Source: Tetrahymena thermophila SB210 (Eukaryota > Ciliophora > Oligohymenophorea > Hymenostomatida > Tetrahymenidae). From it: a stretch of 64,000 nucleotides of DNA. Shown here in pieces: positions 12,805-23,161 of the stretch (positions are counted from its first letter, which is position 1; every line of letters starts with the position of its first letter). The position numbers and the translations under genes are program-made. The notes under the pieces are model-generated. The model ran no database searches, was not told where the DNA came from, and was given only the letters and a program-made list of their open reading frames with translations. The stretch lies in contig NW_002476212.1 of assembly GCF_000189635.1 (NCBI RefSeq), positions 930,001 to 994,000 of the forward strand, written 5' to 3'.

Positions 12805-13737
12805 TCAATCTCTTGTGGAGGGACCAAAACCTTCATATCCATCATCATCTTCATCAAATACAGGCTTTTTGGTTTATCTTTTGATAGTTTTTACTTTCTT
12901 TTATTACACTTCTTTTTTAGGTTATTAAGTTGGTTTAGAAAGTAAATTTTTTAAAGTAGGGTCATCTTGTTATTCTTCGTCCTCCTCTTCTTTTGTTAGA
13001 CCTATACCAAATCCTATTTTCTTTTTATTTTCCTTAGCATATTAGAACACTTCTTCTTTATATTCCTCAGCTATTTATATACCCTAATTATAATCTTTTC
13101 TTAATCCATCTAAGAAATCTTCTCTTGTATCAAAATCGATTCCTTCATCAGTTTCAAGTTCTTCAAATTTGTATCTATCATTTTTTTATTGAAATTTATT
13201 GAATCTAACTGATTCTTATTTTATTTAATGCTTACTTATTTCTTTTATCAGGTACATCTGTAATCTAATTATCTTAATTTGAGAATGGTTCTCCTCTTAA
13301 TGCTTTTGCTATATACTAATTTACAAAACTGTCTGTGATAAAATATAAACATAAATAAATTTAAATACCTCATTTTCTTTTTCGATTTCTTACTCTTTAA
13401 GAGTTTTTACCTTGAACACACTTTGATTCATTTTATCGAATTAATTCTCCATCTTATAAATTATATATGTTGAGAATGAGACAAAAGCCAAAAACGGGAA
13501 AGTCTCCTTCATAAACATTCTGAATCTACGAGTTTAAAAATAGCCATATCCTTACATTACTTTATCCTTTATCATTTAAAACAAAGTTTTCTATTAAAAA
13601 TTATGCTAATATGTCTATTCAGTAAAAAGTTTTCTCCTGACAAACTCCTCTTTTTATTCTTATGATAGCTATTTGTCAACATCTACTTTGATATTCTTTT
13701 TTAAATACTGCTTAATCTTTTCTTCGTGTGGATTCAT
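12805..13737 (-). CDS. Hypothetical protein, acidic C-terminus, possible single membrane segment
   Basis: Three exons fit one frame on the minus strand: 13737-13369, 13315-13236 and 13174-12805 (819 nt, 272 residues). The introns would be 53 and 61 nt. The N-terminal third is basic and charged (EEFVRRKLFTEQ, YFQTRRFRMFMKETF), followed by a short hydrophobic stretch (FPFLAFVSFSTYIIYK) near residue 85 and a coiled-coil-like segment rich in Lys/Glu. The C-terminal half is acidic and ends with FDEDDDGYEGFGPSTRD. I do not recognise the family. The whole span can also be read without introns in the first frame, but the middle exon (YIAKALRGEPFSNQDNQ) has much better coding composition in the spliced model. 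Confidence 0.6.
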
Positions 13738-14985
13738 CTTTTTTGAGATATTAAAATGCTGTAGTCAATAAAATTTATTTGAAGTATTTGAATGTATGTA
13801 TGTTTGCTTTGTAATTTTACTTTAAGCTATTTTATGTAATTGCTTAAGCTAATTTTATATTATTTTGTAAATAATTTAGAAAAACTATTAATTGGAATGT
13901 TTAACACCTATAATTAATATTTATCATTCTTCTTTAGATTATTTTAATAAATTAAATCTATTAGCAAGCAATGTAGAAAGTTCTAATTTAAATGATAAAA
14001 ATTATAATTTATAAATTAAAAAAATTATAAAATAAATTGTATCTTATTAAACGAGTAGTGAAGATTAATCAAAAAGTTTTAAAGAAAAAACCATTTACAA
14101 TATCAACAAATTATTCATAATTATAAATACTGATAAAAGAGCCTAAATTTATTTCAATTAAGTCCATATAAATAAATTAGTTATGAATTAGATTTTAAAT
14201 TTAAAAATTCTTTAAAATTAAAAAAATTAATATAAAGGTAAATTTATGCATTTGATAAATAAAATATGACCTAAAAAATGCACTTAAAAAAAAATGATAA
14301 TCAATTTAATATTTAAATGAAAAATGTATTGATAAAGTTAAATGAGTATCTCATAAATGTACTAAAAATGATTATTGGTGAAAAATATTTTTTTTAAGAA
14401 AATTAATTTAATTAGATTTGGTAATTGAGAGATGTTATAAAATATTGAATCTGAAAAATGCGCGCGATTCTAATTTATTTGTTTTAACAGTATTAATTAA
14501 GATAATTTAATTAAAGATTTGAAGTCAATAGACGACAAATACTGAATCGTTAGAAGGAAAAAGGGGGAAGTAAATGAAATTTAAATAAAATATATTAAGT
14601 TTTTTGAAATAAAGAATTGGAAAAATGATTATAAATTTATGAGAGAGAAGCCTCTCAAAAGCATTTAATGGAAGCGAGAAATGAAAAATATATATAACAA
14701 AATTGAAATACATTTAATCTAATATTGTTTAATTAAGTAGTCAAATTTATATGCATTTTTATATGATTATTTTATTAATTTTTATTTTCATCAGATCAAA
14801 TTACTTTGCTAATTATTTAGTTTGTTATTATTATTATTAACATTTCTATGCTTGATTCCAAAACATGCTTGCTATCAAAGCCAACTCTTCATAAATCTTA
14901 AACTACAAACTCGATTGATTATTCAGCAATTATTTAATATTAATTTAACTCGATTGTTTGAAAAGAATCTTTGTCAAAACACTCC
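13738..14985. other. Intergenic AT-rich stretch downstream of H3
   Basis: No coding signal was found on either strand. Composition is uniformly A/T-rich apart from a short CGCGCG at about 14461-14466. It holds the promoter of the 12805-13737 gene and the 3' flank of histone H3. Confidence 0.5.
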
Positions 14986-15396
<411 letters not shown>

Positions 15397-15535
15397 TTTT
15401 ATTAGTTTGTATAATGAATGAGTTTATCTTTTTTAAAATTAATTTTTCTTTTAAATTAAGTAATTATACAAATTTCATTCTCTTGCCTCTCTTAAATAAA
15501 TTTCAAAAATTCAATCTTAAACGCAATCTTCAATC

Positions 15536-15542
15536 TGATTGG
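15536..15542 (-). promoter_or_regulatory. CCAAT box upstream of H3
   Basis: The minus strand reads CCAATCA here, about 140 bases before the H3 ATG. CCAAT-type motifs are known upstream elements of ciliate and other histone genes. Assignment is by sequence and position only. Confidence 0.5.
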
Positions 15543-15572
15543 ACAATTCTTCAAAATGATCCAGATCTTTTT

Positions 15573-15579
15573 TGATTGG
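15573..15579 (-). promoter_or_regulatory. Second CCAAT box upstream of H3
   Basis: A second CCAATCA on the minus strand, about 177 bases before the H3 ATG and 37 bases from the first copy. The same orientation and spacing near three and a half helical turns suggest a paired element. Confidence 0.45.
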
Positions 15580-17001
15580 AATAAATAAATAACTAAATAT
15601 CATCTTAATAATTTATTTTCATCTTAAATCTCATACTCTAAAGATCTAACAAATTTATTGACTATCCAAGCTAAATAAGATCTATCTTCTAAAGATTTTC
15701 AAAAAATTCCGCGGTAAGAAATTTAACTTCCAACTTGTTTATATAATTTTATAAATAATTTTTATAATATAGTTAATTTATAATTTATTATTTAATTGAT
15801 TGTTATTTTGGCGCTTGATTCATTTAATTAGCAAGTCCATTTTTTTAAATAACAACTTTTTTCAAATTTAAAACATTTAGAATTAATCAATCAATATTAT
15901 TAATTCAGTTAAGAAAATTATTGAATAATGATCTATGAAAATTTGAATATTTTTTAAAACTTTATTGAGATTCTCTACTGCTTTACTGACTATTTTGATC
16001 GTAAACTAAAATTCAAAAAATAATTTTATTTTTATTTATTATTAAGTTATTGCAATATTTTTTAATAGAAATAAATAAATATCTTTATTTGGAAATGAAT
16101 GTGAAACATTTTATTTTATAAAAGATAAATTAAAAAAATTAATTTAAAATTAATTTATATTTCTAAATTATTTTTACATCAAATAATTGAAATATTATTA
16201 TTTAAACTAAAAAAAAAAATTTGAAATAAATTAATATATTAGAATCAATTAAAAAAATTACAATAAAATATTTAATTTTAAAAATTTATTCCAAATAAAA
16301 AATTTTTAAAATTTAAGTGTTAAATCATTTTAATTTTTTCAATCTATTCATACTTCTGATTTCTAATATATTTTTAAGTATACTATCTGGTTTACCTAAT
16401 ATCAAGATTTAATAATCAATTACACAAAAATCTAACTATTTTATTATATCTCTTCCTAAAAGCAAATAAAATTTTATATTTGATATCTCTTATATTTATA
16501 GAACAATTCAATTCAACATAAAATTAAATAAATTTCTTAATATTATAAAAATTATTTTAATTCCTATAAATTATTATTCAATATTTTTTTTGAAAAAATA
16601 AAAAATAATTGATAGAAGAAATATTATGAAAATTAAAAAAATGTAATTATTTATCATTAAATGACTATTTATTTTTTGAATATTTTTTACTTCTTAATAG
16701 GCTTGTAAATTTTTCACTTTTTAACTCATAGAGTTCTCCACTTTCATATAAGTTAAATTTATTACTATTAATTTTTTTTATAATTACTTATCAAGTTAAT
16801 TGCAATATTAAAATTCTAATAAATATTAACTTCTATATTATTTATATTATGTATATGTTTTTTAATTATTTTAACTCAATTATTTTTTAATTTTCAACTT
16901 TTACTTTGACTATTAATAATTTTTTTCATATTATTTTATATTTTTCTTTCTAAATTAATAGATAATAGTAAAAAAATATATTTTCTTAAATATTTAAAAA
17001 G
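15580..17001. other. Intergenic AT-rich stretch
   Basis: Beyond the H3 promoter the DNA is A/T-rich. A minus-strand open frame around 16745-16590 contains a plausible segment (ESGELYELKSEKFTSLLRSK) but has no in-frame ATG, and its upstream frame is closed by TGA. I do not call it a gene. Confidence 0.5.
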
Positions 17002-17754
17002 AGGAAATTAAATTGATGCTATTGATGCTTCAGCCTTAGGTTTTGCTTTAGCAAACTACACTAATCTTTCAAATTTTAAACTTAATTTTTGGTAAAAAAA
17101 GTTCATTATTTTAAAACAATAAAGCTCTTAAAATTGATTTATTAGTTTTTTATTTTACTTATTTTAATTTTGTATTGTTGTTTTGTTTTTTTTCTATATT
17201 AATTTAACTAATAAATTATTTTATTCTCTTCAATATTTAAAAAGTGGAGATTAAATTGGTGATGCATCACACTTAGTTTTTACCCTAGCAAAGTGCACTA
17301 ATATCTTAAATATGAAATTTAATCTTTCTTAAAAAATAATTTATTTATTATTGTTATAATTTTTATATATAAATGAATTTAAAATAATAAATTTCTTATT
17401 ATTTATTTATGTACTAGCTTTTTATTTGATTTAATTTCCTTTTTTATTTTGACTGAGGTTTTATGAATAATTTAACTAATTTTTATTTTTTAACTTTTGC
17501 TTTTTATTTTAGAAAAATATGGTAAATACCAAATTTACAAATCCATGTTTTTTATCTAAGCTAGAAATTTACTTTTATCTAAATCAGTTTTGAAATAAGT
17601 ATGTATATACTCTCCATAAGAATATATATTCATTTCAACATAAGTACATGATTCAAGCTTGAAATATTTGACTATAATACTCAATCATGAAATATCAAAA
17701 TAATCTTAATACTTATCAAACATTATTTCTAAATGTAATTAGAAAATAAAATGA
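17002..17754 (+). pseudogene. Orphan LRR exon modules (gene remnant or unrecognised gene)
   Basis: Exon-like unit A at 17002-17091 is exactly 90 nt. It lies between an AAAAAG acceptor and a GTAAAA donor, in phase 2, and encodes GNQIDAIDASALGFALANYT followed by NLSNFKLNFW. Unit B at 17245 to about 17334 encodes GDQIGDASHLVFTLAKCTNI and then LNMKFNLS; it shares the same upstream sequence (ATATTTAAAAAG) but has no GT donor at the expected end. Both match the repeat exons of the LRR gene at 1423-3245. A further open stretch after a TTTTAG acceptor at about 17516 runs to TGA 17752-17754, but its link to the LRR units is unclear. No start codon or complete gene could be built, so a decaying fragment or recently scattered exons are likely. 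Confidence 0.5.
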
Positions 17755-18899
17755 ACATTTATTTATTATTTTTATCTTTTTAGCTTTGTTAATTATGTAA
17801 TTTTGTAATGCGTTTTATATTTTAATTTACCTGATATTTGTGAAAAGATAATATGCGTTTATATAATTATATGCTTTTTGAATTACTGAATTAATTATTA
17901 TTGGCAATTATTCCCAACTAAAGGTTAGTTTTTAAATAAAATTTATTTTAAGATATTGATCTATTTTTAAATGAACATTTTTTTAAAGATTTTGATCTAT
18001 TTTTAAATTAATATTTTTTTTACAATAAAAACAAATAATAAAATTGTATTAAAATAATAAAGAAAAAAAAAATAATTTAAATTTTTTCTTATAAAAATAA
18101 ATTAATTGTAAATATATTATTAAATTTATCATTTATTATATTTTTTAATTTTTGATATTTATAATTACTTTACTATTATTTAATAATATAGCTATATTAT
18201 TAAATATATTATTTTTTAGTATTTTATATAGAAATTTTGCTGTTTTTACATAATAAAATAAGTTAATCTACCATAAAATTACAGGTTTTTATGTTTCTAT
18301 AAGTTTTTTTGTTTTAAATTCTATCAAAGAATAAAATATTTTAATTTTATTTTATGGGGATATCTTGTTATTAAATTTATAACTTTATTTTTCTGTGCTA
18401 AAATGTTTCTTTAGAAACATTTATGAATCAAGCATGATATCTCATATTTTGTAATAATGTTTTTACAATTCATATAATTATAAAAATATTTTTTAAATTA
18501 ATGATATTAAATTTATTTCTATATATATACTCTTAAAATTGTTTTCTTAATTTATTTAAAAATTACTAAAATTTTGAGATGGTTATTCATTCAAAGCAAT
18601 ATTTTTAATCTAAGAAATCAAAAGCAGGAGAGATAAATATTAATCAGAGCAATTAAAATAATATTCAGAAAATAAAATATAAAGGCCATTTTTACACTTT
18701 TTGTCTTGTTTATTTTTTCAATTTGGAAAATATTCGGATAATTATATTAAAAACGAATAATAAATAAACATAAAATATGAGAAAACGATCAGTATAATAA
18801 GCAAAAAGGATTATTAAATTGCTAATATTGTGATTAATTTATAAAGATATTAAAAACGAAAACAAAAATTACAAAACAAATACTTTGCGATATTATTTA
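17755..18899. other. Intergenic AT-rich stretch with a short tandem duplication
   Basis: About 17950-17985 and 17986-18021 are near-identical 36-base units built round TTGATCTATTTTTAAAT. An open frame at about 18579-18840 directly upstream of the granule protein gene has weak composition and was not called; it is probably 5' flank. Confidence 0.45.
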
Positions 18900-19424
18900 A
18901 TGAAAACTACTTTGGTGGTATTTATTATTTTAGGATTAGCCTTTTCTAAGATAGGCGCAAAATAAAGTTAAACATAGAGTGTTACAATCAACAATAATAA
19001 TCCAATGTAGAGTGTTACGATCACCAAAGGAGGGTAGCCATAAGGTGATACTACTACATGGGATGGAGTTTATAAAAGTTTGAAAGTGACTGATATTGGT
19101 TAAAAACCTGTAGATCCTGTTGTTACTCCTGCTCAATGGGATGGAGTTTATAAGAGTTTGAAAGTGACTAATGATGTTACAAAACCTGAAGAACCTCCTG
19201 TTTTACCACCAAAAGTATGCCCCACTCTTTACAAGCAATGCTATTTCAAAGGAGATCCAATCTAGCTTTGTGATAAAATTCCTAAATTCGATATTAAAAC
19301 CATTCATAGTGTCTGGATCCCTGATGGCAGCAGAGTTACTCTTTATGAAAAAAGCGACTATAGCGGAAAATCAATAACCTTCAAAGAGACTATTCCTTGC
19401 ATTGATTCATTAAGTTTCTCTTGA
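18900..19424 (+). CDS. Secreted protein with beta/gamma-crystallin-like C-terminus (granule-type)
   Basis: A single exon of 174 residues. The N-terminus MKTTLVVFIILGLAFSKIGA is a clear signal peptide. A Thr/Gln/Pro-rich segment follows with two near-identical copies of WDGVYKSLKVT about 27 residues apart. The last 65 residues contain QCYFKGDPIQLCDKIP and SRVTLYEKSDYSGKSITF. The Y-E-K-x-D-Y-x-G-K-S/x-x-x-F pattern is that of a beta/gamma-crystallin Greek-key motif. Tetrahymena dense-core secretory granules (mucocysts) are known to contain proteins with a C-terminal crystallin domain (Grt and Igr families), and I infer a similar role here. Four Cys residues in the C-terminal domain could form disulphides. 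There are no membrane segments after the signal peptide. Confidence 0.72.
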
Positions 19425-20079
19425 AAGAAGCTGGTCAAATACTAAAAAAATATTTGCAAGCTTATAGAAAATAAATATTTTATATAATAGTATGAATACA
19501 TTAATATCTAAGTGGATTTATATCTATTTAGTAGAAGATTAATTAAATATCACAAAATAAATAATTGAATTTATTTCTTTTTAGATTTTAACGTGAATTA
19601 TTATTTCAATTCTAACAAATCTTCCTTTATTTTTTTATTTGATTTTAAATTTTTTAATAAAATTTTTAAAACAATTTATTTTTATTTTTTGATTATTTAA
19701 TTTGGAAATTTTTTTTCATAATTTTAGAATTCAACTTTTTTTAATTATATTTGATATGTAAAAATGATCAACTCTCAGATAAGGATACTTCTATAAGTAA
19801 ATAGTTAATTTTTTATTACAAAGAAATTTCAACTAAAAGAATAATTTTGAGAAAATTATGGATAAACTATTGATTTTTTATATAAAACATATTTTAATAT
19901 TTAATATTTTAAAACGAGTTTTAAGTAAATATTAATTTTTCATTTTATTTAATAAATCTTTTAATCCATAATACAAAAAAATACTTTATTTTAATTTGTT
20001 TAATAAATTATGTGACATTTCTAAATTTTATTAAACATTTCATTTCCTCCCTAAAAACTTATTTAACAATTTAAAAATT

Positions 20080-20685
20080 AACAATATGATGTATAGAAAT
20101 AAAATAAAGAAATTTCAATAATTAAATCTTAATTATTTCAAAGAATAAGATATAAGATGATTATTGAAAATAGAAATTATATAAAATAGAATAAAAAGAT
20201 AATTTTAATTTAAAGTTAAAATATATTTTTTTATTTTGATAAAAATTATCTATTTTACACACAAAAAATGTTTTAAATTTCAAAATCAACAATCTGATGT
20301 AAAGAAATAGCAATTATCAAATCTTAAATATTTCAAAGAATAAGATATAGGATGATTATTGAAAATAAAAATTATAAAAAAATAGAATAATATAACAATT
20401 TTAATTTTAAGTTAAAATATATTTTTTTATTTTGATAAAAATTATCTATTTTACATACAAAAAATGTTTTAAATTTAAAAATCAACTATCTGATTTAAAG
20501 AAATAAAATAAAGAAATAGCAAATATGAAATCTTAAATATTTCAAAGAATAAGATATAGGATGATTATTGAAAATAAAAATTATATAAAAATAGAATAAT
20601 ATAACAAATTTAATTTTAAGTTAAAATGTATTTCTTTATTTTGATAAAAATTATCTATTTTACACACAAAAAGTATTTTAAAAAA
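20080..20685. repeat. Three tandem copies of a ~196-209 bp AT-rich unit
   Basis: Three copies share the landmarks AATCAACTATCTGAT-like start, AATATTTCAAAGAATAAGAT, GATGATTATTGAAAAT and AAAATTATCTATTTTACA. The TATCTATTTTACA landmark falls at about 20247, 20443 and 20652, giving spacings of 196 and 209 bases. Copies 2 and 3 are more alike than copy 1. Non-coding. Confidence 0.75.
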
Positions 20686-21344
20686 CTTTAGGCATATAAC
20701 AGTAGATAATTATTATAAATTATTTTTATAAAAATATGCCTCCAGATAAAAAATTTTTTATAATAAATATTTTTAATGTTACTAAGATTATTAATAAAAG
20801 CTAAAATAAAATTTTCAAAGATACACACATACATTATTTATTTAAATTAATTGTAACTAAAATTTTGAAAATTAATCAGTTTACTTTAATAAGAAAAAAT
20901 AAAAGTTAAGCCAATCTGACTAGTTTAAAATCACCTACTAAAATTAATGCGTAATATGGATAAACTATGACAAATATTTAGCCAAGAAAGTCAAAATGCT
21001 GATTTTTGTGACGATTTATTCAATTTTTTGCAAAATTATTTATTCAACTTAGATATCTAGCCTATGTACAAATTTAGTTAATTATCTTTATCGATGAAAT
21101 TAAATTAAGAATTTAAATGAGTTAAAATAAGGCAGATTGAATTTGGTTACAAAATAATAAATAAGTAAATCAAGTAACTAACTGATTTAACAAGAAATAA
21201 ACGTAAACTCATAATTTACTTTTTTAATTTTGGATGTAGACTAATTTTGTGTTTAATTTTATTTTAGTCTAGATGGTAATACTAACTATATCAGTTTGAA
21301 AGCAAATTTATTTGAATTGATAAAATAAAATTTAATACGTAATA

Positions 21345-21510
21345 AACAAAAAGTAGGTATGTATGTATATCATATGTTTCAAAATATTTGTCACCACCCT
21401 ATAAAATTCAATACCCGACATTCTACAACTCTTCTGAATGAAAGTTTTTAAATGAGGGTGACAGATATTTTGAAATTCATGATATATGTATGAATGTATT
21501 TAGGTACTTT
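21345..21510. repeat. Imperfect inverted repeat (foldback)
   Basis: The left arm at about 21347-21401 contains TTTCAAAATATTTGTCACC. The right arm contains GGTGACAGATATTTTGAAA, its near-complement, and both arms extend outward through GTATGTATATCAT-like and ATGATATATGTATGA-like sequence. The arms are about 50 bases long with a central loop of about 50. This is MITE-like in form, but no target duplication or transposase was identified. Confidence 0.6.
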
Positions 21511-21802
21511 TATAAATTTGATTTAGAACTTATTGTTATTTATTAAATTAAAATATTTAAAATTAGTTGAAATAGATTTAATGTACTGAAATTATATTAG
21601 TTGATTAGGTATATGAGCAGTATTTTTGTTTTATATGTCATCAAATTTACTAATCTGATCAGGAAAACAGATAAAATGTAATAGAGAGATAATTTTATAT
21701 CTTTCAATTAATTTTACTCTTTTACAAATTAGTAAATTTTCTACTTTTCAAAATGAGGATTTTTATCAATTTTTAGATAATTTCTCAAGATTCTTCATTC
21801 AT

Positions 21803-23161
21803 TCATTAATTTTCAATTGTTAATGATGAGTTAGTGATATTTTTTTAAGATGCAGATGTCAATTTAGTACTTTATGTGTAGTAATTCAGATCATGAAAAT
21901 CATGAGTTTCAAGTAAATTAAAAACTTCTTCGAAATAACTCATATCTTTGCCCCACATGAAAGAAGTATGTCCAGAGTGGATTTCTTAGAAATAAAGCTC
22001 CGAAGCGTTAGATAGTTCTCTCTTTAATCTTAGAACATCTTCTTTGACAGCTAATCTATCTTCTGTGCCTAAGAAAAGAGCAACAGGAATATTTATTTTG
22101 CTAAGGTCATAGAAAGGAGCAGTCTTTTATCCATAGTATTTCATATTCTTTTCAGGGCCATAGTCAAATCTTTTGAATTCGTAAGTAGAAATAAGTTGAT
22201 GAAAATGCATCATATTTTTGAGAGAAGTTCCTGAGGGTATGTGTGCAGAAATAACATCGTAGCGGTCATTTTAGTCTAGCATAGGGTCGATTGATCCTAC
22301 TAAACCGTAAGCGTAAGAGCAAGCAAGAGGGAAGACATTGCAAAAGCGGGAAACAACCTCAGTGGTAAACCAAGTAGAAGGAATGAATTCGTAAAATTCA
22401 ATTTTGTAAAGAAGTTATGTTAAATCAATAAATTAGCGTGCAAAATTATAGAGTTAAAGAGGTATAGAAGTAACATGCTAGATATAAGCAATAGGTCCTA
22501 AAGCTATGAACTAATTAATGTAAGCTTTGACTACGGGATGCTCTTCAGTAAGAGCTACAAACATAGACATAGATCCTTAAGAATGGCCTATAAAGTTTAT
22601 TTTACGATCAGTGAAGTTATGGATATATTCAAATATAGAAGGAATATCAATAACGCCCATTTCATGAAAAGAGAAATTCCAGAAGCGACGCACTTCTTCC
22701 TTATTGGGAGATTCAGGATTAAGAATGACATGGCTGCGAGAATGTTTGTTTCCTCTGAAATTTCCGAGCCAAACATCATACCCGCGATTAGCCAGCATGA
22801 AAGCAGGAGCTTTACTTTCTTAGTTGACTATGAATGAATCACTGGAATCCAATAGACCGTGCTGAAGGTAAACTACAGGTAGACCTTATTTAAACTCTTT
22901 TTAATACTTAGCTTGAATTCTGAAAACAGTTAATATGTATCCATCTGGAGTAGCGACTTCATGACGTTGGATGGGATATTTGTAATAGCGAACATAGTCC
23001 TCGAACTCCATATGGGTCTCTTAATGGAGAGTACCAAAGAAATCTCGAGGTAAATAGAGGTATGAGATCATTAACCCGAAAAGAAGTGCTGCGAATCTCT
23101 TCTTTACGATGAAGCTTCTTCTCTAAGTATTTTTAGACTAGTAATTCTTGATTATTTGCAT
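21803..23161 (-). CDS. Acid-lipase-like alpha/beta hydrolase
   Basis: A single exon of 452 residues on the minus strand. It belongs to the lysosomal/gastric acid lipase family, which hydrolyses acylglycerols and sterol esters in lysosomes or outside the cell. An N-terminal basic stretch is followed by a hydrophobic segment (FAALLFGLMISYLYLP, residues about 23-40) that serves as signal or anchor. The family's N-terminal motif is present (YPIQRHEVATPDGYILTVFR), then VVYLQHGLLDSSD (oxyanion-hole region) and RGYDVWLGNFRGNKHSRSH. The nucleophile elbow is FIGHSQGSM, with Ser near residue 198. The catalytic Asp fits FLGTEDRLA and the His fits IHSGHTSFMWG. The triad therefore appears complete. The length is slightly above the usual 400, with a polar extension at the C-terminus. 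The start is the first ATG in frame. Confidence 0.9.

Larger units (their letters stand above)
19425..21802. other. Long intergenic region with tandem and inverted repeats
   Basis: No coding signal was seen. The region holds the triplicated unit at about 20080-20685 and the inverted repeat at about 21345-21510, listed separately. The remainder is A/T-rich without recognisable elements. Confidence 0.55.

Noticed and set aside
12805-13737. A 31-nt intron (donor at 13235, acceptor TTAG at about 13205) in the unknown minus-strand gene
   Set aside because: A 61-nt intron using the next acceptor (GATAG, exon resuming at 13174) restores the same frame and has a normal size, so an ultra-short intron is not needed.
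16505-16790. Minus-strand frames with LRSK-type and hydrophobic segments
   Set aside because: One frame lacks an ATG and is closed upstream by TGA; the other is a hydrophobic low-complexity run typical of AT-rich noise.
17950-18021. 36-base tandem duplication as a regulatory element
   Set aside because: Only two short AT-rich copies with no gene close by; noted as a repeat but there is no ground for a function.
18579-18840. Open frame beginning MVIHSKQYFQSKKSKAGEI just upstream of the granule protein gene
   Set aside because: In this code only TGA stops, so frames of 80 codons arise easily by chance; composition is weak and the position fits a 5' flank.
22538-22837. Plus-strand frame opposite the lipase
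   Set aside because: Antisense of the conserved lipase region containing the GHSQG motif.
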